NCBI GenBank assembly: GCA_009841145.1
Contig: VXMJ01000072.1
Location: forward strand, 27,714-91,713
Direction: 5' to 3'
From: Caldilineaceae bacterium SB0661_bin_34
GTDB lineage: Bacteria; Chloroflexota; Anaerolineae; Caldilineales; Caldilineaceae
DNA length: 64,000 nucleotides
The position numbers were made by a program, and so were the translations under genes. The notes below the pieces were generated by a model. It was not told the origin of the DNA and searched no databases. It saw only the letters and a program-made list of their open reading frames with translations. Each line of letters starts with the position of its first letter. The stretch's first letter is position 1. Positions 38,355-49,628 of this stretch are shown here, piece by piece.

Positions 38355-39449
38355 ATGGCCGAGGTCAATGGGCAACCCGTAATCGATATGCGGTCGGACA
38401 CAGTGACGATGCCCACCGCCGCCATGCGCGAAGCGATGGCGAACGCCGCACTGGGCGACGATGTCTATGGCGAGGATCCGACTGTCAACCGCCTGGAGGA
38501 GATGGCGGCCCAAATCCTGGGCAAGGAGGCGGCCGTTTTTGTGTCCAGCGGGACCATGGGCAACCTGATCAGCGTCCTGGCCCATTGCGGCCGCGGCGAC
38601 GAGTTGATCGTCGGCAGCATGAACCACATCTTCCTGTACGAGCAGGGCGGTTCGGCGGCTTTGGGCGGCATTCATCCGCATGCCCTTCCGAGCCAGTCGG
38701 ACGGTACGCTGGACCTGGCCGATATCGAAGGCGCCATCCGGGGCGACGATGAGCACTTTCCGGTTACGCGCCTGATTTGCGTGGAGAACACCCACAATCG
38801 CTGCAACGGCCGGCCGCTGCCGGTGGCCTGGCTGGACGAGGTGAACGAACTTGCGCACACCCGGGGTCTGGCCGTGCACATGGACGGTGCCCGCCTGTGG
38901 AATGCCGCCGTGGCCCTGAACCTGTCGCCGGCGGACCTGGCGGCCAGGGCCGACAGCGTCAGTTGCTGTTTGAGCAAGGGGCTGGCTGCGCCGGTCGGTT
39001 CCGTGGTGGCCGGATCGGCCGAGTTCATCCAACGGGCCCGGCGCATGCGCAAGGTGGTGGGCGGTGGGATGCGCCAGGCCGGAATCATTGCGGCGGCCGG
39101 CGTGGTGAGTCTGTCGGAGATGGTGGAACGGTTGGCGGACGACCACGCCAACGCGCAGCGGCTGGCCCGGGACCTTCAGGCCACGGACGGCATCGGCATT
39201 GATCCCGCCGATGTAGTCACCAACATTGTGTATTTCAGGGTCACGGCTTCCGACATGAATCCGGTGCAGCTGGCGGCCAGCCTGCAGGAGAGGGGAATTC
39301 TGATGAATCCCATCAACCAGACCACCATGCGCGCTGTTCTGCACTGCGACGTGGACGCAGGGGATGTCGAACGGGTTGTCTCCGAGATTGGGGCGGCCCT
39401 GGAGGCCGGTCCCGCCGGCGACCCGGCGGCGGTCAAGGTGTACGGCTAG
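38355..39449 (+). CDS. ltaE: Low-specificity L-threonine aldolase
   Basis: 364 residues; fold-I PLP enzyme cleaving L-threonine or L-allo-threonine to glycine and acetaldehyde. DMRSDTVTMPTAAMREAM and GDDVYGEDPTVNRLEE are the family start, VENTHNRCNGRP and VHMDGARLWNAAVAL form the cofactor pocket, and CCLSKGLAAPVGSVV carries the PLP lysine. The ATG at 38355 follows a GAGGA; longer in-frame sequence upstream lies inside hisB and is not used. Probably co-transcribed with the his genes. Confidence 0.93.
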   Translation: MAEVNGQPVIDMRSDTVTMPTAAMREAMANAALGDDVYGEDPTVNRLEEMAAQILGKEAAVFVSSGTMGNLISVLAHCGRGDELIVGSMNHIFLYEQGGSAALGGIHPHALPSQSDGTLDLADIEGAIRGDDEHFPVTRLICVENTHNRCNGRPLPVAWLDEVNELAHTRGLAVHMDGARLWNAAVALNLSPADLAARADSVSCCLSKGLAAPVGSVVAGSAEFIQRARRMRKVVGGGMRQAGIIAAAGVVSLSEMVERLADDHANAQRLARDLQATDGIGIDPADVVTNIVYFRVTASDMNPVQLAASLQERGILMNPINQTTMRAVLHCDVDAGDVERVVSEIGAALEAGPAGDPAAVKVYG

Positions 39450-39499
39450 CTGAGAGGGGCGCTCCCAACATCCCGCCGTGTCATTCGGGTGCCCGGCGG

Positions 39500-39724
39500 C
39501 TACTCCCGGTTGGGGGATTCCTGCTCGTTGTCGCCGGCGTATTGCGTAATGTTGCAGAGACAATCGTTGCCGCCGGACAGTGTGGTTTGCTCGCCGGCGG
39601 TGTCCGCCGGCACGTTTTCCTCTGCACTCACCTGATTTATATTGGTGGAGACCACCATGACGGCCATTAGTGCCGCCAGAATCAGAAGGCCTCCGCCAAG
39701 CACGATGCCCTTCTTGCGCGTCAT
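39500..39724 (-). CDS. Very small exported or membrane protein with a C-x-C motif
   Basis: 74 residues. A basic start (MTRKKG) is followed by a 20-residue hydrophobic stretch (VLGGGLLILAALMAVMVV), then NINQVSA, a plausible signal-peptidase site before EENVPADTAG. The mature ~37 residues are acidic and contain CLC. It is divergent from dnaX, sharing the AT-rich region that holds an inverted repeat. Not recognised; it may be a real short secreted peptide or a membrane-anchored one. Confidence 0.5.
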   Translation of the reverse strand: MTRKKGIVLGGGLLILAALMAVMVVSTNINQVSAEENVPADTAGEQTTLSGGNDCLCNITQYAGDNEQESPNRE

Positions 39725-39756
39725 GGGTTTTACCTGGTGGTTCGGCAATCTGCCGG

Positions 39757-39785
39757 TTGTTTGTTTGAAACAAAAAATCTACAAT
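39757..39785 (+). promoter_or_regulatory. Putative promoter of the dnaX operon with overlapping inverted repeat
   Basis: TTGTTT (39757-39762), 17 bp, TACAAT (39780-39785), 72 bp before the dnaX start. A perfect 7-bp inverted repeat TTTGTTT-G-AAACAAA (39760-39774) overlaps the -35 and spacer and could be an operator. Confidence 0.4.
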
Positions 39786-39856
39786 AAAAGTACTTTCCGC
39801 CCAACCAGGGATGTGGGCCGGAGCCTGCATCGCATTCAGGACTGAAGGCAACCACA

Positions 39857-41599
39857 GTGGCGCAGGCATTGTATCGCAAGTGGCGGAGCCGTAGTTTCGC
39901 CGAGCTCGTGGGCCAGCCGCACATCGTGCGGACGCTGGAGAACGCGCTCGAGACCGGGCGCGTCGCCCAAGCCTACCTGTTCAACGGCCCCCGGGGTACC
40001 GGCAAGACCAGCACCGCGCGTCTGTTGGCCAAGGCTCTTTGCTGTGTGGGCGAGGGAGACGCGCGGCCCTGCGGGGCGTGTCCGGCCTGCAGGGCGATTG
40101 ACGATTCCAGCTACCTCGACCTGAATGAAATCGACGCCGCCAGCAACAACGGCGTTGAGGACGTGCGCGAACTGCGGCATCAGGTGCAGTCCGCCCCGAC
40201 CGAGGGACAGGTCAAGATCTTCATCATCGACGAAGTTCACATGCTGAGCACGAGTGCGTTCAACGCGTTGCTCAAGACGCTGGAGGAACCTCCGCCGCAC
40301 GCGTACTTCATGTTGGCCACGACCGAGGTGCATAAGATTCCGGCGACCGTGATCAGCCGGTGCCAGCGCTTCGACTTCAGGCGGATTGGGTCCGCCGAGA
40401 TCGAGTCCCATCTGGCGACCATTGCCAAGGAGGAGGGTTGTGACGTCGAGGAGGCGGCCCTGTCGATGATTGCCGACAGCGCGCAGGGAGGCATGCGGGA
40501 TGCCATTGGCCTGCTGGATCAGGTCGTGAGTTTCGGTCACGACACCGTGTCCCTGGAACTGGTGCAGTCCATGCTGGGACTGTCGGACATCCAGGCCATC
40601 AACTCCTTCATCGACAGCTTGGTGGCGGGAGACAAGCAGCAGGGACTGGAGGTGCTCGAATCCGTGGTCGAGCAGGGTCGCAGCCTGCCCGAGTTTCTCA
40701 AGCAGTTGGTGACGCAGTTGCGCTGGGTCTTCCGGATGCAGATGGATCGGCTTGGCTCATCTCTCGATGAGGTGTCGCGCGACCAGGCAGAGGTGATTCG
40801 GGGCTGGGCGGAACGCTGGCCCGAGGCGCACACGCTGCACGCATTGTCCCTGTTTCTGGACACCTTGTCCCGCATGGGGGCGTCGCAGCAGCCGCTGGGC
40901 CAGACCCAGCATCCGCAAATCCTGATCGAAATTGCCCTGGTGCAGGCCATCGACGGTCCGGTCAAGCCCATGCCGCCGCCCGCGCGTGAGGCGGTTCCCG
41001 CACAGGCTCCGGCACCGCAACCGAAGAGGACGGCACCGGCACCAACACCGGCCCCGCGGGCGAACGGTGCCCGAACCCAGGCCGCGCCGGCCAGAACGGA
41101 CCCGGATCGGACACGACCCGGCAGCCGCGTGCCCGAGACGGAGCGCGAGCGCAAGGTACTGGCCAGGATGCGCAAGCGGTGGGCGGAGGAAAGGATCTGG
41201 GAGCTTGCCAAGAAGCATGGGAGCGATCGGCTGCGCAACGCCCTGCGCCACATTAAGGGATTGCGCGTAGTCGACAACTGCGTCCATGTGCTGTTTGCTT
41301 CGGAAGCGGACAGCAATCTGGCGCGCGCCAGTGAATGGTTTCACGAGAAGATGCGCGACTATGCCGGCGACGACACCACCTTGGAGTGCCAGCACGGTGA
41401 TGATGTCATGATCCGCAGACCGCGCACCGGTTGGGACGGATCGGAAGCGCCGACCGCACCCGACACCGGTGCTCTGTCAAAATCCATGATTGAGGAATTG
41501 GGTGCATTCATGAAGGACAAAATCGGCGCAACCGAACTGGACCAGCAGGAGGTCATTGCCTTGCTGGCCCGCATGCAGCAATCACACAACTCGGAGTAA
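39857..41599 (+). CDS. dnaX: DNA polymerase III subunit gamma/tau
   Basis: 580 residues, GTG start. Clamp-loader ATPase: Walker A GPRGTGKTSTARLLAK, zinc site with CC...CGAC-x-x-C (ALCCVGEGDARPCGACPAC), Walker B IFIIDEVHML, sensor SRCQRFDF. After ~residue 365 there is a Pro/Ala-rich linker and then a tau-like C-terminal domain (WELAKKHGSDRLRNAL). No obvious frameshift slippery run for gamma production was noted. Heads the dnaX-ybaB-recR block. Confidence 0.95.
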   Translation: MAQALYRKWRSRSFAELVGQPHIVRTLENALETGRVAQAYLFNGPRGTGKTSTARLLAKALCCVGEGDARPCGACPACRAIDDSSYLDLNEIDAASNNGVEDVRELRHQVQSAPTEGQVKIFIIDEVHMLSTSAFNALLKTLEEPPPHAYFMLATTEVHKIPATVISRCQRFDFRRIGSAEIESHLATIAKEEGCDVEEAALSMIADSAQGGMRDAIGLLDQVVSFGHDTVSLELVQSMLGLSDIQAINSFIDSLVAGDKQQGLEVLESVVEQGRSLPEFLKQLVTQLRWVFRMQMDRLGSSLDEVSRDQAEVIRGWAERWPEAHTLHALSLFLDTLSRMGASQQPLGQTQHPQILIEIALVQAIDGPVKPMPPPAREAVPAQAPAPQPKRTAPAPTPAPRANGARTQAAPARTDPDRTRPGSRVPETERERKVLARMRKRWAEERIWELAKKHGSDRLRNALRHIKGLRVVDNCVHVLFASEADSNLARASEWFHEKMRDYAGDDTTLECQHGDDVMIRRPRTGWDGSEAPTAPDTGALSKSMIEELGAFMKDKIGATELDQQEVIALLARMQQSHNSE

Positions 41600-41606
41600 G
41601 AACACC

Positions 41607-41996
41607 ATGCCGCGCAAGACCAAGCGAAGTCGCAGCCAGCGCCGACAGGGAATTCCCGGGGGCGGCATGGGCGGCAACTTCGGAGGCGTTAGCCAGCAGG
41701 ACCTGATGCGTCAAATGCAGCAGTACCAGGAGGAGATGGCCGAGAACGACATTTCGGACCAGGAGTTCACGGCCACGTCCGGGGGCGGCATGGTGACCGT
41801 GGTGGCCAATGGCAACTTCCAACTGAAGTCCATTGAGATCAAGCCGGAGATCCTGGATCCGGACGATCCGGAATTCGTGCAGGATCTGATCATGGCCGCC
41901 TTCAACGACCTGTACAACCAGCTTGAGACGGCGCGGAATGCCATGGTCGACAAGATGTCCAAGGGTCTCAACCTGCCGCCCGGTCTTTTGGGGTAG
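41607..41996 (+). CDS. YbaB/EbfC-family nucleoid-associated protein
   Basis: 129 residues; the first ~30 are Arg/Gly-rich and specific to this protein. The family core follows: QQDLMRQMQQYQEEMAENDIS (coiled coil), FTATSGGGMVTVVANGNFQLKSIEIKPEIL, and EFVQDLIMAAFNDLYNQLE. These homodimers bind DNA; the gene lies between dnaX and recR as in many bacteria. The basic N-terminus could add DNA affinity. Confidence 0.9.
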   Translation: MPRKTKRSRSQRRQGIPGGGMGGNFGGVSQQDLMRQMQQYQEEMAENDISDQEFTATSGGGMVTVVANGNFQLKSIEIKPEILDPDDPEFVQDLIMAAFNDLYNQLETARNAMVDKMSKGLNLPPGLLG

Positions 41997-42010
41997 TCCT
42001 GTATTCGGCC

Positions 42011-42625
42011 ATGTCCTCGGACCTTCTTCCCGGCATCGTTACGGACACCATTGCCAGCCTGTCCCGGCTTCCGGGGATCGGCCCCCGGAGTGCACAGCGC
42101 CTGGCCTATTTCCTGCTTCAGGCACCGGAGCACCTGCCGCGGGAACTGGGGGATCTTCTGATGCGGCTTCAGGCGGAGACCGAACTGTGCCGCATCTGCT
42201 GCAACATCTGCGACACCCAGCCATGCGGCTTGTGTTCGTCCCGGGATCGGGACCGCAGTGTCATCTGCGTGGTCGAAGAGCCCCAGATCGTGTCGGTGAT
42301 TGACCGGATGGGACAGTTCAATGGTCTCTATCATGTGCTGCACGGAACGCTTTCCCCCCTTGACGGTCGCGGACCCGAGGACATCCGCCTCAGGGAACTG
42401 TGGCGGCGCCTGGATGTTGGCGGGGAGGCCGAGGTCCGGGAAGTGATTGTGGCCACCAGTCCGGATCTGCCGGGCCAGGCAACGGCCCAGTGGATTGCGG
42501 ACGAACTCCGGCACCATCCGATCAAGGTTTCCCAGCTGGCCCGCGGCCTAGCCGCCGGCAGCGACCTGGAGTACGCCGACGACGTGTCGTTTCGGTTTGC
42601 GCTGGAAGGGCGTCGCGTACTGTGA
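42011..42625 (+). CDS. recR: Recombination protein RecR
   Basis: 204 residues; with RecO it loads RecA at gaps. N-terminal helix-hairpin-helix LPGIGPRSAQRLAYFLL, zinc finger C-R-I-C...C-D...C-G-L-C, then a Toprim domain VICVVEEPQIVSVIDRMG and HVLHGTLSPLDGRGPEDIRL, and C-terminal KVSQLARGLAAGSDLEYAD. 14 bp after ybaB. Confidence 0.96.
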   Translation: MSSDLLPGIVTDTIASLSRLPGIGPRSAQRLAYFLLQAPEHLPRELGDLLMRLQAETELCRICCNICDTQPCGLCSSRDRDRSVICVVEEPQIVSVIDRMGQFNGLYHVLHGTLSPLDGRGPEDIRLRELWRRLDVGGEAEVREVIVATSPDLPGQATAQWIADELRHHPIKVSQLARGLAAGSDLEYADDVSFRFALEGRRVL

Positions 42626-42677
42626 TCGGTAGGCCGGCACTGTCGGCGACGGGGACCCGTGCCGTGGCGCGGAGGCA

Positions 42678-44330
42678 ATGCATGTGAGTACCAATCCCGG
42701 TCCCGGAAACCCGGCGCGCAAGAAATCGAAGCGCGAATCCACGACATCGGACCATCGCCCTGTTGCACGTCTGTACGGTCCTCCCGAAGCCGAGCAGGCC
42801 CAGGAGCCATATGCAGGCAGGCTGGGCCAGCCCGGCGCATACCCCTTTACCCGCGGCATTCACCCGGACATGTACCGGGGACGCCTGTGGACGATGCGCC
42901 AATATGCCGGTTTCGGCACGGCCGAGGACAGCAACCGGCGCTTCCGGGACCTGTTGGATCAGGGGCAGTCGGGCCTGTCCACTGCCTTTGACCTGCCTAC
43001 GCAGATGGGCTTCGATGCCGACAGTGAATGGGCCGAGGGCGAAGTCGGCAAGTCGGGTGTGTCGATTTGTTCGTGGCAGGACATGGATGTTCTGTTGAGG
43101 GACATCCCGCTGGATCGAATTAGTCTCAGCATGACCATCAATGCGCCAGCGGCGATCCTGCTGGCCATGCTGGCAGCGGTTGCCCTGGACCGGAACCTTC
43201 CCCCCGCCAGCCTGACCGGAACGGTCCAGAACGATATTCTCAAGGAGTACGTGGCGCGCGGCACCTACATATTCCCACCGGCTCCGTCCCTGCGTCTGGC
43301 CACCGACTTGATTCGGTGGTGCCAGGGCGAAATGCCGCGCTTCAACCCAATTTCCATCAGTGGCTATCACATCCGGGAGGCCGGTAGCACAGCGGCCCAG
43401 GAGATTGCGTTCACCTTTGCCCATGCCAAGGCCTACGTGGATTCCGTCCTTCGGTCGGGTCTGCCCGTGGATGCCTTTGCGGGCCGCCTGAGCTTCTTTT
43501 TCAATGCCCACAACAACCTGTTGGAGGAGGTGGCAAAGTTCAGGGCGGCGCGCCGGTTGTGGGCCCGCATCATGCGGTACGGCTACGGGGCCGAGAATCC
43601 CCGCAGCTGGCGGTTGCGCTTCCACACCCAGACCGGGGGCAGTACCCTGACGGCCCAGCAGCCAGCCAACAACATCGTGCGGGTGACCGTCCAGGCCCTG
43701 GCGGCAGTTCTGGGGGGCACGCAGAGTCTGCATACCAATTCCAAGGATGAAGCTCTGGCCCTACCCAATGCCGAAAGTGCCTCCACCGCCCTGCGCACGC
43801 AACAAATCCTGGCTCACGAAAGCGGTGTCGCGGACACCGTGGATCCGCTGGGAGGGTCGTGGTACGTGGAGCACCTGACCGACGAGATGGAGCAAATAGC
43901 ATCCGCCTACCTGGACCGCATCGACGAACTCGGCGGAACGCTGGCGGCCGTGGAGAGCGGCTTCATGCAGCTTGAGATCCAGGAGGCCGCCGTCCGAACC
44001 CAACGGGCCGTGGAGGCCGGCGAGGAAGTGATTGTGGGCGTCAACGCGTATCGCGATGATCAGACAGGCGAGGTCGAGGACTTGAACCTGCTGCGCGTCA
44101 ACGAGCAGGTGCAGGCGGATCGGCGCTCACAGGTTCGGGATCACCGGGCGCAGCGCGACCGGTCCGCTGTCGTCGAGGCCCTGAAGCGAGTCCGGGCGGC
44201 AGCCGGGTTCCCAGACGGGAACCTGATGCCGCCGATTTTGTCGGCTGTGCAGGCTGGAGGGACCGTGGGCGAGATTTGTGATGAACTGCGTTCGGTCTGG
44301 GGGGAATATCAGGCCCAAAGCTGGATTTAG
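42678..44330 (+). CDS. Methylmalonyl-CoA mutase, large (catalytic) chain without B12 domain
   Basis: 550 residues, matching the split form in which the cobalamin-binding domain is a separate protein. The TIM-barrel substrate region shows YPFTRGIHPDMYRGRLWTM, RQYAGFGTAEDSN (with the active-site Tyr), STAFDLPTQMGFD, NAPAAILLAM, ISGYHIREAGSTAAQE (His for carbonyl) and NAHNNLLEEVAKFRAARRLW. It interconverts methylmalonyl-CoA and succinyl-CoA. The small chain is not in the window. Followed 8 bp later by the epimerase gene. The first ~40 residues are polar and not conserved. Confidence 0.93.
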   Translation: MHVSTNPGPGNPARKKSKRESTTSDHRPVARLYGPPEAEQAQEPYAGRLGQPGAYPFTRGIHPDMYRGRLWTMRQYAGFGTAEDSNRRFRDLLDQGQSGLSTAFDLPTQMGFDADSEWAEGEVGKSGVSICSWQDMDVLLRDIPLDRISLSMTINAPAAILLAMLAAVALDRNLPPASLTGTVQNDILKEYVARGTYIFPPAPSLRLATDLIRWCQGEMPRFNPISISGYHIREAGSTAAQEIAFTFAHAKAYVDSVLRSGLPVDAFAGRLSFFFNAHNNLLEEVAKFRAARRLWARIMRYGYGAENPRSWRLRFHTQTGGSTLTAQQPANNIVRVTVQALAAVLGGTQSLHTNSKDEALALPNAESASTALRTQQILAHESGVADTVDPLGGSWYVEHLTDEMEQIASAYLDRIDELGGTLAAVESGFMQLEIQEAAVRTQRAVEAGEEVIVGVNAYRDDQTGEVEDLNLLRVNEQVQADRRSQVRDHRAQRDRSAVVEALKRVRAAAGFPDGNLMPPILSAVQAGGTVGEICDELRSVWGEYQAQSWI

Positions 44331-44338
44331 GGTGCTTC

Positions 44339-44770
44339 ATGGCTGAAGCTTCAGAGTTCAAAACGGTGTCTGGACTGGGTGCCTTGCACCACGTCGGTCT
44401 GGCCGCCAATGACAGGGTGGCGGTGGTGTCCCTGTACCGGGACCTGCTCGGGTACGAGCTGTCCCATGTGGACGACGTGCCTTCCCAGCAGTTGGAGGCA
44501 CTCGTCTTCGGCAAGGGGGCCGAACTCATTGAGGTGTTGATTCCCCGGTCCGAGGACAGTGCGGTCGGCAGGTTTCTGGCAAAGCGGGGACCCGGCATGC
44601 ATCATCTTTGCTATGCGGTCGCGGACCTGGAGGCTGCGATCTCAGAACTGGTCGAATCCGGTGTGCACCTTACCGGTACGCAACCGGTGCAAGGCCTGTT
44701 TGGACCGGTGGTGTTCATTCATCCCAAAGCCGCCCACGGGGTGATGATCGAGTTGCTCCAACTGGATTGA
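44339..44770 (+). CDS. mce: Methylmalonyl-CoA epimerase
   Basis: 143 residues, VOC-fold metalloenzyme that converts (2S)- to (2R)-methylmalonyl-CoA for the mutase encoded just upstream. Metal ligands visible: LHHVGLAAND (His), VPSQQLEALVF (Gln region), GMHHLCYAVADLEAA (His) and HGVMIELLQ (Glu). The pair supports propionate or odd-chain/branched-chain breakdown. Confidence 0.92.
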   Translation: MAEASEFKTVSGLGALHHVGLAANDRVAVVSLYRDLLGYELSHVDDVPSQQLEALVFGKGAELIEVLIPRSEDSAVGRFLAKRGPGMHHLCYAVADLEAAISELVESGVHLTGTQPVQGLFGPVVFIHPKAAHGVMIELLQLD

Positions 44771-45168
44771 GCAGTGTTCCCAACGATGGTCGCGTTTCCT
44801 TGGCAATTGTTTGAACTGCCGCCCTCGGGCGAATGGGAATAGTTTCTTGGCCGGTGCTGGCGGTTGGGTTCTCCTGGATGGTTTCGGACCGGGATTCTGG
44901 ATTTCCGACGCACCATCGGCAGGTCAGGTTGCAAAGGCTGACTTCGTGTTCGAGGGCCAGACAGCCATCGGTCTTGAATCAACACATCCGAGGTTTTGGC
45001 CAAGCAGGTTGACCAGCATTCCAATGCCATGGTGTCGGTTGCAGCCAGTCTGTGCAATGGGCTTGGTTTGCAACAATACTCGCGGTTCGGCAACGTGGAA
45101 ACCATGGGGCTGCCAAAAGCTGATGGACAGGAAACTGCAGGAATAGTCGGTGCCAGGACCGGAGAGTT
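44771..45168. other. No intact gene; possible decayed coding sequence
   Basis: The plus strand has an open stretch (about 44811-45146) whose middle, GWVLLDGFGPGFWISD followed by DFVFEGQTAIGLES, looks like a fragment of a beta-sandwich binding module. It has no good start or continuation, so I do not call a gene. Confidence 0.35.
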
Positions 45169-46110
45169 GTGTCCCTGCTAGGTCATGCCAGTGCACCTGG
45201 CAAAGCCATCCTCACGGGTGAACATTCGGTGGTCTATGGCTACGGCGCGATTGCTGTTCCGGTTGCGCAGCGCAGGTTGCATACCTATATCCATGCGGCA
45301 TCGCCGGGGTATGGCACCGTAATTGCCTCGGAACAGATGCAGGTGGTGGCGCGCTTGGGACATACACCGGATTCACTCCCGGCTCTAACCCTGGCGTTGC
45401 AGTCCGTGTTGGACTTGGCCGGGCAGGCAGAGATTCCGGACTGGATGATTTATTTGAGGGGCAATATTCCCGTTGCCGGTGGGATGGGCAGCAGTGCCGC
45501 CGCCGCTTGCGCCTTGGTGCGCGCCTCCGGCGATGCGTTGTCATTGTCAATGCCGAAAGACGAAGTCGACCGGATCGTCCTTGGCAGTGAGGTGGTGCAA
45601 CATGGCAATCCCAGTGGCGTGGACAACGCGGTCGTGGTTTGGGAACAACCGGTCTGGTTTGAACGAGTGGCGGGTCCAAGTCGGATGCAGCCCAAGGCGG
45701 AGGTGACCTTTCTGCTCGCCGACACCGGTGTTCGGGCGTCAACCGCCGAAGCCGTGGCCGGGGTGGCTGCCCGCCGGCGTGCCAATGTGCGCGACTATGA
45801 CCGATGGCTGGGGGAAATGGGCTCTATCAGTCTTGTGGTGAAGGATGCCCTGGTGGCAGGCAACATGGATGTTTTGCCTGACTTGCTCAATCGCAACCAG
45901 GAGTACCTGCGCAGGATTGGGGTCAGCCATCCGGTCTGCGAACGGCTTGTCGAAGCTGCCTTGGCCGGCGGCGCATCCGCGGCCAAGGTGTCGGGCGCCG
46001 GCCTGGGGGGACTGGTGCTGGTTCTGTGCGAACGCGACCGGCAGGCCGAACTTGCCTCTCGCCTTGAACAGGCGGGGGCCGTGGACACGGTAGAGGTTGA
46101 ACTTCCCTGA
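45169..46110 (+). CDS. mvk: Mevalonate kinase (GHMP family)
   Basis: 313 residues, GTG start preceded by GGAGAG. Motif 1 SAPGKAILTGEHSVVYGY, motif 2 GNIPVAGGMGSSAAAACALV (phosphate loop) with a Ser/Glu in SEVVQHGNPSGVDNAVV (catalytic Asp), motif 3 AAKVSGAGLGGLVLVL. Together they are the mevalonate-kinase pattern (EHSVVYG rather than other GHMP kinases). It implies the mevalonate route for isoprenoids, or a salvage variant; other pathway genes are not in the window. Confidence 0.9.
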   Translation: MSLLGHASAPGKAILTGEHSVVYGYGAIAVPVAQRRLHTYIHAASPGYGTVIASEQMQVVARLGHTPDSLPALTLALQSVLDLAGQAEIPDWMIYLRGNIPVAGGMGSSAAAACALVRASGDALSLSMPKDEVDRIVLGSEVVQHGNPSGVDNAVVVWEQPVWFERVAGPSRMQPKAEVTFLLADTGVRASTAEAVAGVAARRRANVRDYDRWLGEMGSISLVVKDALVAGNMDVLPDLLNRNQEYLRRIGVSHPVCERLVEAALAGGASAAKVSGAGLGGLVLVLCERDRQAELASRLEQAGAVDTVEVELP

Positions 46111-46128
46111 CCTCAATCATCGGCGCGG

Positions 46129-47353
46129 TCAAGGGCGTGGGGTTCCCGAAATTCGGTCCGCGTAGGCCGCAGCCAGGTATTGGACCCTGCCGCCAACGAT
46201 CGTGGCGGCCACGTTGATGGCATCGTCCACGATTGCGATGTCCGCCATGCACCCGGTTACGAAGTGGCCGATGGTGTAGTCGAGCTTCAGTGAATTGGCG
46301 GGAACCAGGCTGGAGGCCTGCCACACCTCCGCCAGGTCCAGGCCCGTCGCACCCATCAGGTTGCGCAGGCAAACATCCATGGTGGCGATGCTGCCGGCCA
46401 GCGTGCCGTCGGGCAGTCGGCAGGCTCCGTCCTTCACGGTCACCGGCAGCCTGCCAAATTCGTACTCGCCCTCCGGCAGGCCCACGGCCCGAATCGCATC
46501 GGTGATAAGCATGACTCCCAAGGGGCCCTTGCAGCGCCACAGGAGGTCCATGGCCCCGGGATGGACATGAATGTTGTCCGCAATCAATTGGCCTTGGATG
46601 CGGTCGTCCAGCAGGATACGGCCCAACGCGCCTGGTTCCCGGTGATGAAGCCCCAGCATGGCGTTGTAGGTGTGGGTGGCTTGGACAACACCCAGGTTGG
46701 CGGCTTCGGCCGTTTGTGACCATGTGGCGCCGGTGTGCCCCATGACCGGCACGATGCCATGGCGGATCAGATCCTTGGTGAGCTTGCCTCCCCCTGGAAG
46801 TTCCGGTGCGAACGTCATCAACTTCACGGCCTCGGTGGCAGCCAACTTCCTCACAAACTGAAGGTCAATGTCAACAATATGGGCAGGATTTTGGGCACCC
46901 GCCCAAGCCGGATTGATGAACGGACCTTCGATGTGGGCCCCCACAATGCGAGCTCCCCTGGTCGGTCGGGTCATGGCCTCTCCTACGGTGCGGGCGGCAT
47001 TCAAGATCGCGGTCTTGGGGGCTGTGCCGGTGGTGGGTGCCAGGGCGGTGGTGCCATGCCGGGCGTGGAACCGTCCCATGCCTTGAATGTCGTCCGGATC
47101 GCTCGACATGGCATCGTGACCGTCGCCACCGTGAACGTGGACGTCGACGAATCCGGGCAGCACGTGTAGCCCGTCCGCTTCGAACTGGACCCATTCCCCT
47201 GTATGCGACCGCGTATTCCCTTCGGTGGCGATGCGGTTCCCGACAATGAAAACCGGGTCGCGGCTTATGGTTGTCGGATCGTTCGGGATTGCCGTCCCGT
47301 AGACGGAGCCGCCGGCAATGGCGTGGAGTTGGGCATCGTCCCATGCCTTTGAT

Positions 47354-47361
<8 letters not shown>
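46129..47361 (-). CDS. nagA: N-acetylglucosamine-6-phosphate deacetylase
   Basis: 410 residues; amidohydrolase fold. GFVDVHVHGGDGHDAMS and the metal site HIEGPFINPAWAGAQ, VMGHTGATW, THTYNAMLGLHHREPG, IADNIHVHPGAMDLLW, LITDAIRAVGLPEGEY (catalytic Asp) are present. It turns GlcNAc-6-phosphate into glucosamine-6-phosphate and acetate. The start at 47361 overlaps the end of the branching-enzyme gene by 8 bp, so both belong to one transcript. Confidence 0.94.
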
Positions 47362-49627
<2,266 letters not shown>

Positions 49628-49628
49628 G

